The notes: generated from the sequence alone by a model not told the origin. A DNA stretch of 64,000 nucleotides from Aurantimonas sp. 22II-16-19i (GCF_002088275.1 NZ_AQQS01000009.1:1-64000); one strand, 5' to 3'; counted from the stretch's first letter, positions 1 to 9,460 are shown. Translations and numbers: made by a program.

Positions 1-120
1 ACCGGCGATGGGGGGGAGTATGGCGAGGGGGTGTGGGGCGGGGATGAGAATTTTTGCGGGGCGAGGGGAATCAAGGGGTTGGGGGAAATCGGTCCCGAGA
101 TATCTGCGGGGGACAGGATG

Positions 121-373
121 GGGCGCCCTCTCTCCCCTTGAGGGAGAGAAAGCGATTTCATCGTCTTGGCGCAGCCAAGCGATAGAAATCGCAAGAGAGG
201 GGTGCCCCCTGTCCGGACGCGCGAACACAGCAGACACCGCGAGTCTCGGGACCGGCGGCGGCGGGTGAGGCGGTGGATCCCCTCTCTTGTCATTCTCAAG
301 GTTTGGACCTCGGCAAGCCGAGGCCCAATTCCTTGGAATGACTTTCTCTCCCTCACGGGGAGAGAGGGCGCCC
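121..373. repeat. Four-arm structured repeat, copy 1
   Basis: A 253-bp unit bounded by 32-bp inverted repeats (121-152 and 342-373, starting GGGCGCCCTCTCTCCC; one mismatch). Inside are a hairpin at 153-191 (cgatttc against gaaatcg, then ttggc against gccaa), a middle stem (caagagagggg at about 191-201 against cccctctcttg at about 279-289) closing a variable loop, and a third hairpin at about 290-341 (cctcggc against gccgagg, ttgg against ccaa, caagg against ccttg). No reading frame in it looks coding. The whole unit would fold as a cloverleaf in RNA or as a cruciform in DNA. I do not recognise a named family. Confidence 0.8.
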
Positions 374-501
374 GCTTCGTCTGCGCCGGCGATGCCCCCG
401 ACGTTGAGGAAAAAGGACCCTCGTCGGGGATCTCGATACCGTGCTTGCGAAGGTCCTCGCCGTCACTCGCTTGCGGCAACAAAGGTGCGACGTCGCAGAC
501 C

Positions 502-714
502 GGGCGCCCTCTCTCCCCTTGAGGGAATCGCAAGAGAGGGGTAGCACCCTGTCCGGACGGGCGAACGGAGCAGACATCGGCATTCTCGGCACCTGTAGCG
601 GCGGGTGAGGCGGTGGTTCCCCCTCTCTTGCCTTTTCTGCGGCTTGGACCTCGGCAAGCCGAGGCCCAAGACCGCGAAAAGGCTTTCTCTCCCTCAAGGG
701 GAGAGAGGGCGCCC
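502..714. repeat. Four-arm structured repeat, copy 2 (first hairpin deleted)
   Basis: Same unit as at 121-373, in the same orientation, but 213 bp long. The left arm breaks off after GAGGGA at about 526 and runs straight into ATCGCAAGAGAGG, so the inner end of the outer stem and the whole first hairpin are missing. The middle stem and last hairpin (about 631-682) remain. That hairpin uses ccttttc/gcgg against ccgc/gaaaagg, where copies 1 and 3 use tcattc/caagg against ccttg/gaatga. The sequence differs but the pairing is preserved. The 128 bp before and 109 bp after it are also related to each other, so the array is a tandem of about 320-380 bp. Confidence 0.8.
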
Positions 715-823
715 GCTTCGTCGGCATTTCGGCCAGATGATCGTCGCCGGAATTTCGACGCCGTCTTTGCGGAAGTCCTCGCCGTTGCTTCCTCGCCGAT
801 CGAATGGGGCGACGTCACAGACC

Positions 824-1077
824 GGGCGCCCTCTCTCCCCTTGAGGGAGAGAAAGCAATTTCATCGTCTTGGCGAAGCCAAGCGAGTGAAATTGCAAGAG
901 AGGGGTGGCACCGGATCAGGACGGGCGAACGGAGCAGACATCGGCACTTCAGGTACCGCCGGCGGCGGGTGAAGCGGGGGCACCCCTCTCTTGTCATTCT
1001 CAAGGTTTGGACCTCGGCGAGCCGAGGCCCAATTCCTTGGAATGACTTTCTCTCCCTCAAGGGGAGAGAGGGCGCCC
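824..1077. repeat. Four-arm structured repeat, copy 3
   Basis: Third copy, 254 bp, with perfect 32-bp terminal inverted repeats (824-855 and 1046-1077). The first hairpin is caatttc against gaaattg, where copy 1 has cgatttc against gaaatcg: a G-C pair replaced by A-T. The middle stem caagagaggggtg/cacccctctcttg is a perfect 13-bp match. The last hairpin matches copy 1 apart from its loop. It is preceded by GACGTCACAGACC, as copy 2 is preceded by GACGTCGCAGACC. Confidence 0.8.
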
Positions 1078-1135
1078 GTGCCGGCGGCGCCGCGACAGGG
1101 AGCGTCGGCGATGGGCCACGCCGCCGCCGGCGCTT

Positions 1136-1278
1136 CGTCATCCTCGGCCCGCAGGGTCGGGGATCCATGCCGCTGCGGTTCTGCTATCGGTCGGTTTCAG
1201 GAGTAGTGCCTCTCCAGCACCGGATGGCCGCGTAGGTGCTCCCGGCATGGATCCCCGTACTTACGCACGAAGATGACG
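1136..1278. repeat. Imperfect palindromic intergenic element
   Basis: Outer arms CGTCATC (1136-1142) and GATGACG (1272-1278) and a perfect inner stem GGGGATCCATGCC (1159-1171) against GGCATGGATCCCC (1244-1256). The left arm resembles the half-element at 60951-60980. Short palindromes with CGTCATC ends recur in this window (34250, 56269) and are typical of Hyphomicrobiales intergenic DNA. It separates the four-arm repeat array from hicB. Confidence 0.6.
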
Positions 1279-1336
1279 ACCGGGAGGGGGAACGGCGCCC
1301 ATCCGTCCTGCGGGCGAGCCGGAGCGAACCTTCGGC

Positions 1337-1543
1337 TCAGACCTCGACGAAGCTTGCCCGAGCGATCGGTTCCGGTGCCGCGATGCCGTCCTCGGCGAGG
1401 CCGTCCAGGTGAAAGCGGATGGCCGCGGCAATCTCGCGCTCGGTCTCCGCGACGCTTGCACCGGTCGCGATGCAGCCGGGCAGGTCGGGAACGTAGGCCG
1501 AATAGTTGTCGCCGGCTTCTTCGATGACGATGGCGTAGCGCAT
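1337..1543 (-). CDS. hicB: HicB family antitoxin
   Basis: 68 residues matching the small HicB domain (MRYAIVIEEAGDNYSAYVPD, LPGCIATG, then an AETEREIAAAIRFHLDGL helix). HicB proteins have a partial RNase H fold and neutralise the HicA ribonuclease; this short form carries no C-terminal DNA-binding domain. It lies 4 bp downstream of the hicA reading frame on the same strand, the usual toxin-first hicAB order. The antitoxin is intact whereas its toxin gene carries a stop codon (see 1548-1754). Family assignment is firm; whether it still has a partner to neutralise is doubtful. Confidence 0.85.
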   Translation of the reverse strand: MRYAIVIEEAGDNYSAYVPDLPGCIATGASVAETEREIAAAIRFHLDGLAEDGIAAPEPIARASFVEV

Positions 1544-1547
1544 GTCC

Positions 1548-1754
1548 TCAATCCTTCAGTCGGGCCTGCTTCAGGATGCTGTTGAGCGTTCCGGGCGAAA
1601 CGGAGTCCGACAGTTTTCCGGCGATTGTGACGCGCCCCGATTTCGCCGGGTGCTTCTATTGGCGGGGGCTTTCCCTGGTGTCGACGAGGAACCAGCCGTC
1701 GGCCTCTATGACGCGGATGATTTCCCTGACGGTCCAACGGGGTGGCATCGACAT
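1548..1754 (-). pseudogene. hicA: HicA toxin, inactivated by an in-frame TAG and active-site changes
   Basis: Read on the minus strand from ATG at 1754, this frame gives MSMPPRWTVREIIRVIEADG, WFLVDTRESPRQ, a TAG codon (complement of 1656-1658), then KHPAKSGRVTIAGK and PGTLNSILKQARLKD, ending at TGA 1548-1550. This is a complete HicA scaffold. HicA toxins normally carry a G-S-H motif holding the catalytic histidine, followed by R-Q-aromatic-K-H-P. Here the motif reads E-S-P and the aromatic codon is TAG. All three differences are single-base changes from the expected codons. The gene therefore looks like a non-functional toxin. A sequencing error could explain the stop but not the E-S-P change. 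Confidence 0.8.
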
Positions 1755-1828
1755 ATCCTTGAACATGAAAAAGTGGCCCGGAAAAATGTCTCCGGGCCAC
1801 GCGCGTCATGTTTCCGATGGTCGAAACC

Positions 1829-4800
1829 TCAGCTACACCCGCTCGTCGACCCACACGTGTCGCACTTCAGGCACGTCCCATTCCGCACCATCGTGAAATT
1901 CCCGCATTCCGAGCAGCTCTCGCCGGTGTAGCCCTTCATCATCGCGATGGAGCGGCGTTCGGCGCTGGTGGCCTTGGGAGCCTGCGAGACGTTGGCGTTG
2001 TCTTTCGCCGTCGCCTCAAAGGCCAGCGGCTGGTCGAACAGGCCCTGGGCCGGCGAGGTGTCGGCGACCGGGGCCGGGGTGTCCAGCGGCTCGATGTCGA
2101 GGGGCGAGGGCGCCGTCTCGTAATCGCGCTTGAACGCCGCCGCCTGGGAGCCGCCGAGTGCCGTGACGGTGGCGCGGGCGGCGGTCGCCGGCTTGGCCGG
2201 CGCGTTGGCGGCTGCCGGCCGCGCCGTCGCCGTCATCGTCGTTGTCACCGGGGCCGGCTTGATCGGGGCCTCGGCCTTGGCCGAGCCGACGGGGTCGCTC
2301 GAGGAGACGAGGCGGAACTTCGCCGTCTGGCCGCGCACCATGCCCGACGAGATCGGCAGCGGCGCCGGCTTGTCGCCGGCCACCCCGCGGCCGATGGACG
2401 AGGCGCCGAAATCCTCCGGCTGGACATGGGCGAGATCGTGCCGGTCGAGATAGGAGACCGCCAGCTCGCGAAAGACGTAGTCGAGGATCGAGGTGGCGTT
2501 CTTGATCGCCTCGTTGCCCTGCACCATGCCCGCCGGCTCGAACCGCGTGAAGGTGAAGGCGTCGACATATTCCTCCAGCGGCACGCCGAACTGCAGGCCG
2601 AGCGAGATCGCGATGGCGAAGTTGTTCATCATCGCGCGGAAGGCGGCGCCTTCCTTGTGCATGTCGATGAAGATCTCGCCGAGGCGGCCGTCGTCGAACT
2701 CGCCGGTGCGCAAGTAAACCTTGTGCCCGCCGACGATGGCCTTCTGGGTGTAGCCCTTGCGCCGGTTCGGCAGCTTTTCGCGATCCCGGATGACCTTCTC
2801 GACGATCCGCTCGACGATCCGTTCGGCCACCTGCGTCGCCTGGGCGGCGGGCGGCGAGGCCATCAGCGCGGCGGCGACCTCCTCGACGCTCTCGTCCTCG
2901 TCCTCGTCGTCGGCGATCAGCGAGGCGTTGAGCGGCTGGGAGAGCTTCGAGCCGTCGCGGTAGAGCGCGTTGGCCTTCAGCGCGAGCTTCCAGGACAGCA
3001 TGTAGGCGGCGGTGCAATCTTCCACCGTCGCGTCGTTCGGCATGTTGATGGTCTTGGAGATCGCCCCGGAGATGAAGGGCTGCGCCGCCGCCATCATGCG
3101 GATGTGGCTGTCGACCGAGAGATAGCGCTTGCCGATCCGCCCGCACGGATTGGCGCAGTCGAACACCGGCAGATGCTCGTCCTTCAGGAACGGCGCGCCC
3201 TCCAGCGTCATCGCCCCGCAGACATGGATGTTGGCGGCGTCGATGTCTTTCCGCGAAAAGCCGAGCGCCGGGAGCATCTCGAAGGTGAAGTCGTTCAGCT
3301 GCGCGTCGGTGAAGCCGAGGACGTCGCGGCAGAAGTCCTCGCCGAGGGTGAACTTGTTGAACACGAACTTGATGTCGAAGGCCGATGTCAGCGCGGCGTT
3401 GAGCGTCGCGATGATCTCGTCGGTGAAGCCCTTGGCCTTCAGCGAGGAGGGGTTGATCGCCGGGGCCTGGTTGAGATTGCCGTGACCGACCGCATAGGCC
3501 TCGATCTCGGCGATCTGGCTTTCCGAATATCCGAGCGTACGCAGCGCGTCCGGCACCGCGCGGTTGATGATCTTGAAGTAGCCGCCGCCGGCGAGCTTCT
3601 TGAACTTCACCAGCGCGAAGTCGGGCTCGATGCCGGTGGTGTCGCAGTCCATGACGAGGCCGATCGTGCCGGTGGGCGCGATGACCGAGACCTGGGCGTT
3701 GCGGAAGCCGTTCTTGGAGCCGAGCTCGACGGCCTCGGTCCAGGCGACCTTGGCCCGGCCGGACAGGCGCTTGTCCTTCAGCGAGGCGTGGTCGAGCGGC
3801 ACCGGATCGACGGCCAGCGCCTCGTAGCCATTGGCGATGCCATGGGCGGCGCGGGCATGGTTGCGCATGACGCGCAGCATCGCTTCGGCATTGCGCTCGT
3901 AGTCCGGGAAGGGCGACAGGACGCCGGCCATCTCGGCCGAGGTCTTGTAGGCGACACCCGTCATCAGCGCCGAGATCGCGCCGCAGATCGCCCGGCCTTC
4001 CTTCGAATCATAGGGAATGCCCGACATCATCAACAGGCCGCCGATATTGGCGAAGCCGAGGCCGAGGGTGCGGTAGTCGTAGGAGCGCTGGGCGATCTCC
4101 TTGGACGGGAACTGCGCCATCAGGACGGAGATCTCGAGCACCACGGTCCAGATGCGGACGGCATGCTCGAAGGCGGCCGTGTCGAAGCGCCGGACCTCCT
4201 TGCCGTCCTTGCCGCCCTCGCCCTTCACGCTCTCCTGGAACTGGATGAGGTTGAGCGAGGCGAGATTGCAGGCCGTGTCGTCGAGGAACATGTATTCCGA
4301 GCACGGGTTCGAGGCCCGGATCGAGCCGGCCTCGGGGCAGGTGTGCCAGTCGTTCATCGTGGTGTTGAAGTGCAGGCCCGGATCGGCGGAGGCCCAGGCG
4401 GCATAGCCGATCTGCTCCCACAATTCGCGCGCCTTCAACGTCTTGTGGACCTTGCCGTCGGTGCGGCGCACGAGGTTCCATTCCTCGTCGTTCTCGACGG
4501 CGCGCAGGAAGTCGTCCGTCAGGGAGACGGAGTTGTTGGAGTTCTGCCCCGATACGGTGAGGTATGCCTCCGAGTCCCAGTCGGTATCGAACACCGGAAA
4601 CTCGATCTGGGTGTAGCCCTGGCGCGCGAACTGGATGACGCGCTTGGCGTAGTTCTCGGGCACCTGCGCCTTCTTGGCGTCGCGCACGGCGCGCTTCAGC
4701 GCCGGGTTCTTCATCGGGTCGAAGCAGTCGCCGTCGGGCCCGTCGCAGTTCACGCAGGCCGACAGGATCGCCTTCATGTGCTTGGCCACGGTCTTCGAAC

Positions 4801-5728
4801 CGGTGACGAGGGCGGCGACCTTCTCCTCCTCGCGGACCTTCCAGTTGATGTAGGCCTCGATGTCGGGGTGGTCGATGTCGACGACGACCATCTTGGCCGC
4901 GCGCCGGGTCGTGCCGCCGGACTTGATGGCGCCCGCCGCCCGGTCGCCGATCTTCAGGAAGCTCATCAGGCCCGACGACTTGCCGCCGCCGGCGAGCTTT
5001 TCCCCTTCACCGCGCAGGTGGGAAAAATTCGAGCCGGTGCCGGAGCCGTATTTGAACAGCCGCGCCTCGCGCACCCACAGATCCATGATGCCGCCGTCAT
5101 TGACGAGGTCGTCGGCGACGGACTGGATGAAGCAGGCGTGGGGCTGCGGGTGCTCGTAGGACGTGGCCGAGCGGGTCAGCTGGCCGGAGCGGTAGTCGAC
5201 ATAATAGTGGCCCTGGCTCGGGCCGTCGATGCCATAGGCCCAATGCAGACCCGTGTTGAACCACTGCGGCGAGTTCGGCGCGACCTTCTGGGTGGCGAGC
5301 ATGAAGACGAGTTCGTCGCGGAAGGCCGAGGCGTCCTCTTCCGTTTCGAAATAGCCGCCCTTCCAGCCCCAATAGGTCCAGGTGCCGGCGAGCCGGTCGA
5401 AGACCTGGCGTCCGTCCATCTCCGAGCCGAAACGCTCGTCCTCGGGAAGCTTGGCGAGGGCCTTCTCGTCGGCGACCGAGCGCCAGAGGAAGGAGGGCAC
5501 GTCGTGCTCCTCGAGCTTCTTCAGCTTCGCCGGCACGCCCGCCTTGCGGAAATATTTCTGCGCCAGGATGTCCGAGGCCACCTGGCTGAACTGCTCGGGG
5601 ACGTCGATCCCCTCCAGCCGGAAGACGATCGAGCCGTCCGGGTTCTTGATCTCGCTCGTCGCCTTGCGAAAGGCGATGGCGGCGTAGGGGCTCTCGCCGG
5701 CCTTGGTGTAGCGGCGCTCGAACTTCAT
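1829..5728 (-). CDS. nrdJ: Adenosylcobalamin-dependent (class II) ribonucleotide reductase
   Basis: About 1,299 residues starting [17 protein letters not shown], the usual start of the alphaproteobacterial enzyme; in-frame ATGs 2 and 12 codons upstream are possible. The protein reduces ribonucleotides to deoxyribonucleotides with a cobalamin-generated thiyl radical and needs no oxygen. Visible features are the N-P-C-S-E active-site segment near residue 480, the P-T-G-T-I-G-L motif, and a C-terminal CSECG...CLKCDTCG cysteine cluster of the kind that serves redox relay or metal binding. It is transcribed alone. Tandem NrdR-like boxes lie about 105-150 bp upstream. No cobalamin riboswitch was recognised there. 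A 1,315-residue open frame on the opposite strand is its GC-rich shadow. Confidence 0.95.
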   Translation of the reverse strand: MKFERRYTKAGESPYAAIAFRKATSEIKNPDGSIVFRLEGIDVPEQFSQVASDILAQKYFRKAGVPAKLKKLEEHDVPSFLWRSVADEKALAKLPEDERFGSEMDGRQVFDRLAGTWTYWGWKGGYFETEEDASAFRDELVFMLATQKVAPNSPQWFNTGLHWAYGIDGPSQGHYYVDYRSGQLTRSATSYEHPQPHACFIQSVADDLVNDGGIMDLWVREARLFKYGSGTGSNFSHLRGEGEKLAGGGKSSGLMSFLKIGDRAAGAIKSGGTTRRAAKMVVVDIDHPDIEAYINWKVREEEKVAALVTGSKTVAKHMKAILSACVNCDGPDGDCFDPMKNPALKRAVRDAKKAQVPENYAKRVIQFARQGYTQIEFPVFDTDWDSEAYLTVSGQNSNNSVSLTDDFLRAVENDEEWNLVRRTDGKVHKTLKARELWEQIGYAAWASADPGLHFNTTMNDWHTCPEAGSIRASNPCSEYMFLDDTACNLASLNLIQFQESVKGEGGKDGKEVRRFDTAAFEHAVRIWTVVLEISVLMAQFPSKEIAQRSYDYRTLGLGFANIGGLLMMSGIPYDSKEGRAICGAISALMTGVAYKTSAEMAGVLSPFPDYERNAEAMLRVMRNHARAAHGIANGYEALAVDPVPLDHASLKDKRLSGRAKVAWTEAVELGSKNGFRNAQVSVIAPTGTIGLVMDCDTTGIEPDFALVKFKKLAGGGYFKIINRAVPDALRTLGYSESQIAEIEAYAVGHGNLNQAPAINPSSLKAKGFTDEIIATLNAALTSAFDIKFVFNKFTLGEDFCRDVLGFTDAQLNDFTFEMLPALGFSRKDIDAANIHVCGAMTLEGAPFLKDEHLPVFDCANPCGRIGKRYLSVDSHIRMMAAAQPFISGAISKTINMPNDATVEDCTAAYMLSWKLALKANALYRDGSKLSQPLNASLIADDEDEDESVEEVAAALMASPPAAQATQVAERIVERIVEKVIRDREKLPNRRKGYTQKAIVGGHKVYLRTGEFDDGRLGEIFIDMHKEGAAFRAMMNNFAIAISLGLQFGVPLEEYVDAFTFTRFEPAGMVQGNEAIKNATSILDYVFRELAVSYLDRHDLAHVQPEDFGASSIGRGVAGDKPAPLPISSGMVRGQTAKFRLVSSSDPVGSAKAEAPIKPAPVTTTMTATARPAAANAPAKPATAARATVTALGGSQAAAFKRDYETAPSPLDIEPLDTPAPVADTSPAQGLFDQPLAFEATAKDNANVSQAPKATSAERRSIAMMKGYTGESCSECGNFTMVRNGTCLKCDTCGSTSGCS

Positions 5729-5831
5729 GCCCATCTCAAACCCATCCTCGACTGATTGTCTCAAACCCGTGTCACGGAGGGGCCGGCGTCAGCCGACGCA
5801 TCATCCCCGGACACTGCTAGAATATGAACCC

Positions 5832-5878
5832 GGCCCGCATCTAGTGGCGTCTGCCCCGGGTAACCCCATATATAGTGG
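5832..5878 (-). promoter_or_regulatory. Tandem NrdR-like boxes upstream of nrdJ
   Basis: On the minus strand CCACTATATATGGGGT (5863-5878) and a weaker CCACTAGATGCGGGCC (5832-5847) lie exactly 31 bp apart, three helical turns. The first matches the known NrdR box ACACWATATATWGTGT at most central positions. NrdR is the nucleotide-responsive repressor of ribonucleotide reductase operons and usually binds such tandem boxes. Confidence 0.6.
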
Positions 5879-6245
5879 CTTGCGAGGGTTACGCGAAGCT
5901 TAAAATCTTGGATTTTACCGAACAGCGTGAGTTATCAACGGGATTCACCGGCGCCCCCTGGAGCGGCCTGATTCGCGGTGGCCGGCAACGCCATCTCCGG
6001 TCCCCCGGTCGATGGTCGCGAGGGTAGGGTGAGTCCGCCGGGGCGGTCAATCGCGCTTCGGCCCGCGCGGTCCGGCAAGGGACAAACTGTGTACAAGCTG
6101 CCGCGGCGTGGGCGCGATCCCTTGAAAACCCGGGACTGCGCGCCTTACGTTGATTTTTATGGAATTTGCCGGACCAGCGGTCCAGCGGCGCGCGCCGCTG
6201 GTGAACCGAGGCGGTTCGATTCCACGTGTCTTGGAAGGACCGTGA
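5879..6245. other. Intergenic region between nrdJ and the histidine kinase
   Basis: About 370 bp holding the divergent promoters. A frame at 5978-6259 is open, but it has no recognisable domain and overlaps the kinase start, so I do not call it. The GGTTCGATTCC at about 6213 resembles a tRNA T-loop but lacks matching stems. Nothing else was recognised. Confidence 0.4.
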
Positions 6246-7373
6246 TTGTCTCGGCCTGAGAATTCGAGCTGGAACCTGTCCGTCGCGGACATCACCGCGA
6301 CCGGGCCGGAGGAGTCGATCGATCGCATCACCCGGATGGCGACGCGGCTTCTGGGCGTTCCGGCGGGCTTCCTGGTGATCGCCGAGGGCGAAACGCTGGT
6401 GTTCAAGAGCGAGATCGGCCTTCCCCCCGCAGCGACGCTCACCGGGAGCGGATTGCGGGTCGCCGCCCGGTACGGCGCGCTCCTGCGCCATGTGGCGGGC
6501 GGGCACGCGCTGCAGATCGACGACGTCGCGGCAGACGGGCGATTCGCGCCGTCAGGTCTTGCCGAAGAACTCGGGATCGGTGCCTTCATAGGGCTCCCGG
6601 TGGGCCTTCCCTGCGGATCCCTCGCCGGGGCGTTCTGCGTCGCCGACGCCCGCCCCCGCGCCTGGTCGGCCATCGACCGCCAGCGTTTCGACGAGGTGCA
6701 GGCGGTGCTTGCCGGCGAACTCGCGCTGCGCCAGGAGGTCAAGCTGCGCATGCAGCTCGAGCAGCGGGCCTTCCTGATGTCGCGGGAGATGGAGCACCGG
6801 ATCAAGAACTCCCTGTCGACGGTCCAGGCGATCATCCTGTTGTCGGTGCGCGACGGCCAGAGCGCGTCGGAGATCCGGGCCGACCTTCTGGAGCGGGTCG
6901 CGTCGCTGGCCAAGACCCAGTCGCTGCTTGCCGACCGGGACGGCAAGGGGGCGCTGTTCGCCGACATCGTCGCCGCCGAGCTCCAGCATTACGGGATCGG
7001 CACCAATGTCTGGGTCGACGGGCCGGAGGTCCTCGTCGGCAAGGACGACGCGGTCTCGCTGTCGATGATCATCCACGAGCTGGCGACCAACGCCGCCAAG
7101 CATGGGGCTCTCGCCCTGCGCACCAAGGGCGGCGTCGCGATGCGCTGGGAGCCGTCCGAACGCGACAGGCAGCCGGCGCTGACCTTCCATTGGGAAGAGT
7201 GGTTCGAGGGCGGACCGCCGAAGCTCGCCGGCGCCGGCACCAACGGTTTCGGCTTCGGCACCGAACTGCTCGAGACGCTCGTCCTGCGTCAGATGCGCGG
7301 CGAGATGTCCCGCGAGCTGACGCCGGGCGGCCTGATGTTCACCGCCAGCGTCCGGCTGAGCCAGGCGGCGTGA
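6246..7373 (+). CDS. HWE-family sensor histidine kinase with N-terminal GAF-like domain
   Basis: 375 residues, soluble, no membrane segment. The start is TTG at 6246, supported by GGAAGGA at 6233-6239, six bases upstream. Residues about 20-170 look like a GAF sensor domain. The phospho-acceptor segment EMEHRIKNSLSTVQA sits near residue 181, the N-box HELATNAAKHGAL near 275, the diagnostic FHWEE near 312, and a G-box GFGFGTELL near 335. The HWE motif places it in the alphaproteobacterial HWE/HisKA_2 class, which often acts in light, general stress or PhyR-type signalling. No response regulator or sigma factor is adjacent, so the partner and the signal cannot be named. Confidence 0.85.
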   Translation: MSRPENSSWNLSVADITATGPEESIDRITRMATRLLGVPAGFLVIAEGETLVFKSEIGLPPAATLTGSGLRVAARYGALLRHVAGGHALQIDDVAADGRFAPSGLAEELGIGAFIGLPVGLPCGSLAGAFCVADARPRAWSAIDRQRFDEVQAVLAGELALRQEVKLRMQLEQRAFLMSREMEHRIKNSLSTVQAIILLSVRDGQSASEIRADLLERVASLAKTQSLLADRDGKGALFADIVAAELQHYGIGTNVWVDGPEVLVGKDDAVSLSMIIHELATNAAKHGALALRTKGGVAMRWEPSERDRQPALTFHWEEWFEGGPPKLAGAGTNGFGFGTELLETLVLRQMRGEMSRELTPGGLMFTASVRLSQAA

Positions 7374-7523
7374 TCCGGGGACGGCTCGGGCCGCGCCGCG
7401 ATCGAGGATCGCCGGGCACCCGGCGGCCCTGCTGACTGGCCATGATCGTCGAGTCGCCCGGCTGGCGTGCCGCCAGCCTGTCGTCGAGCGCGCCGGCCTT
7501 CGTTCGGGGCGCCCGCCCGTCGT

Positions 7524-8021
7524 TCAGCCCGGCTGTCCCTTGCCGATCGGCGCCTGGAAGGACAGGCCGAGATCCCAGGGAAAGAAGATCCAGGTGTCCT
7601 GGCTGACCTCGGTGATGAAGGTGTCGACCATCGGACGGCCCTTCGGCTTGGCATAGACCGCGGCGAAATGCGCCTTCGGCAGCATCGCGCGCACGACGCC
7701 GGCGGTCTTGCCGGTATCGGTGAGGTCGTCGACGATCAGCACGCCCTCGCCGTCGTCGGTGAGGAGCTCGGGGCTGATCTCCTTCAGGACCCGCAGTTCG
7801 CCCTGTTCGCTGTATTCGTGATAGGAGGCGACGCAGACCGTCTCGATCAGTCGGATGCCCAGCTCGCGCGAGATCACCGCCGCGGGCACCAGCCCGCCGC
7901 GGGTGATGCAGACGATCGCGCGCCACTCGGTGCCGATCCCGGCGAGCCGCCAGGCCAGCGCCCGGGCATCGCGATGAAACTGATCCCACGAGACCGGAAA
8001 CGACTTTTCCACCATCGACAT
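7524..8021 (-). CDS. gpt: Xanthine-guanine phosphoribosyltransferase
   Basis: 165 residues, the usual length of Gpt. It transfers phosphoribosyl from PRPP to xanthine or guanine for purine salvage. The PRPP-binding signature [13 protein letters not shown] lies near residue 93-105, preceded by [17 protein letters not shown], and the C-terminal base-binding segment WIFFPWDLG is typical of the family. It is a single gene facing the kinase gene. An in-frame second Met (MVEKSF) two codons in is an alternative start. Confidence 0.92.
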   Translation of the reverse strand: MSMVEKSFPVSWDQFHRDARALAWRLAGIGTEWRAIVCITRGGLVPAAVISRELGIRLIETVCVASYHEYSEQGELRVLKEISPELLTDDGEGVLIVDDLTDTGKTAGVVRAMLPKAHFAAVYAKPKGRPMVDTFITEVSQDTWIFFPWDLGLSFQAPIGKGQPG

Positions 8022-8241
8022 CGCGCTCGATCCTTCCGCCCCGGCAAATGACGGGTCGGGATAGATCGAATCGAAGCGTCAAGGCAAGCACTGAGCAGAT
8101 CCTGCCCACCACAGGCGCGCTCGCCGCGGCGACGGGGGCTGGCAAGACGGGCGATCCTCAGTCAACCTTGCCTTGGTGGATTCAGATGGCAGGCTTCGCT
8201 ATCGATCGGCACCACCTCCCGTAGAAGAGAGAGCAAGCACG

Positions 8242-8625
8242 ATGAATCTCGACCGCTATCAACCCTACGCCCTGGGACTGCTTCGCATCGTCACCGGATT
8301 GATCTTCATGGCCCACGGAACGCAGAAGCTTCTGTCCTTTCCGGCGGGCGAACGGGCCGGCGTCGAGCTCCTGTCGCTGTCGGGCATCGCCGGCGCCATC
8401 GAGCTCGTCGGCGGCTTCCTGATCGTCATCGGCCTGTTCACCCGGATCGTCGCCTTCATCTGTTCCGGCGAGATGGCCGTCGCCTACTGGATGGCCCACG
8501 CGCCGCAGAACTTCTTCCCGGTGAACAACGGCGGCGATTCGGCGATCCTCTACTGCTTCGTCTTCCTGTTCCTGGTGTTCGCCGGGGCAGGGGCATGGAG
8601 CGTCGACGCCGCGCGAAGCCGGTAG
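8242..8625 (+). CDS. DoxX family membrane protein
   Basis: 127 residues with four predicted membrane helices and the DoxX-family opening LRIVTGLIFMAHGTQKLL, followed by GIAGAIELVGGFLIVIGL and a final aromatic-rich helix. The start is ATG 8242 behind a purine-rich GAAGAGAGAG; an upstream in-frame start would add an unrelated hydrophilic stretch. DoxX-type proteins sit in the inner membrane and have been linked to redox and thiol stress, but no reaction can be assigned here. It stands alone, convergent with the SDR gene. Confidence 0.85.
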   Translation: MNLDRYQPYALGLLRIVTGLIFMAHGTQKLLSFPAGERAGVELLSLSGIAGAIELVGGFLIVIGLFTRIVAFICSGEMAVAYWMAHAPQNFFPVNNGGDSAILYCFVFLFLVFAGAGAWSVDAARSR

Positions 8626-8726
8626 CGGCGTCGACGGCCTCGCCGCTCGCGCAATACGAGCGACGAGGCCGGTTTCGCCGTCGTCACGGGACGGGCAGGC
8701 GCTGGCGCGCCGCCCGTCGCAAGACG

Positions 8727-9440
8727 TCAGGCGCCGAAGCCGCCGTCGATCGTGTGCATCGCGCCGGTGACCATCGCCGCCTCCGGCCCGACGAGATAGG
8801 CGACCATTCCGGCGACTTCCGCAGGCTTGGCGTGCCGCTTGATCGCCATGAACGAGTGCATCAGATCCTTCATCGGACCGTCGGCCGGATTCATGTCCGT
8901 ATCGACCGGGCCCGGCTGGACGACGTTGACCGTGATCTCGCGATCGCCGAAATCGCGGGCAAAGCCGCGTGCCATTCCCTGCAGGGCCGACTTGGTCATG
9001 GCGTAGCCGGCGCCCCCGGCAAAGGGGATGCGGTCGCCGTTGACCGAGCCGATCACGACGATCCGTCCACCGCGGTTCATCGTCCGGGCAGCAGTGACGA
9101 TCGCGTGATAGGGGCTGCGGACATTGACGTCGAGCATCCGGTCGATGGCATCCGCTTCGTGCTCCAGCGGATCGCCGAGAATCCCGATACCCGCATTGAT
9201 CACGAGAATGTCGAGCGGCCCCTCTGCCGCGACGGTGGCGATCGTCTGGCCACGGTCGGCGGAGTCCGCCCGGATCGCCGCTGCCCCGGTCTTCTCCGCA
9301 AGGGCGTGCGCGGCCGCTTCGGATCCGGCATAAGTGAAGCGCGTATCGGCGCCGTCCGCCCGCAGCCGCTCGACGACGGCGGCTCCGATGCCGCGGCTGC
9401 CGCCGAGGACGAGAGCCTTCTTGCCCGAAAGGGTGGTCAT
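8727..9440 (-). CDS. SDR family NAD(P)-dependent oxidoreductase
   Basis: 237 residues. A Rossmann opening KKALVLGGSRGIGAAVV (G-x-x-x-G-x-G), the NAG motif in LVINAGIG, a catalytic Ser in VIGSVNG and Tyr-x-x-x-Lys as GYAMTKSAL, with the C-terminal TGAMHTIDGGFGA, are all classical short-chain dehydrogenase features. The ATG at 9440 is preceded by GGAG. It is divergent from a TetR regulator across a 71-bp gap holding two copies of one 16-bp operator, so it is probably the regulated target. The family often acts on reactive carbonyls or quinones; the substrate is unknown. Confidence 0.9.
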   Translation of the reverse strand: MTTLSGKKALVLGGSRGIGAAVVERLRADGADTRFTYAGSEAAAHALAEKTGAAAIRADSADRGQTIATVAAEGPLDILVINAGIGILGDPLEHEADAIDRMLDVNVRSPYHAIVTAARTMNRGGRIVVIGSVNGDRIPFAGGAGYAMTKSALQGMARGFARDFGDREITVNVVQPGPVDTDMNPADGPMKDLMHSFMAIKRHAKPAEVAGMVAYLVGPEAAMVTGAMHTIDGGFGA

Positions 9441-9460
9441 GGATTGTCTCCGCTGGTTTA

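Noticed and set aside
8-1235. Several overlapping open frames of 60-140 codons in both directions
   Set aside because: They read through the four-arm repeats; the peptides repeat segments such as LSPLEGEKA and FSPSRGERAP because the DNA repeats, not because of coding.
1808-5755. A 1,315-codon open frame on the plus strand
   Set aside because: It is the exact antisense shadow of nrdJ in GC-rich DNA; its translation is Arg/Gly/Leu-rich with no domain, while the minus strand encodes a full class II ribonucleotide reductase.
6195-6230. Possible tRNA end (GGTTCGATTCC)
   Set aside because: The bases flanking the T-loop-like motif do not pair and no anticodon arm or acceptor stem is found.
5978-6259. 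A 93-codon frame upstream of the histidine kinase
   Set aside because: No ribosome-binding site, no domain, Arg/Pro-rich content, and it overlaps the supported kinase start.
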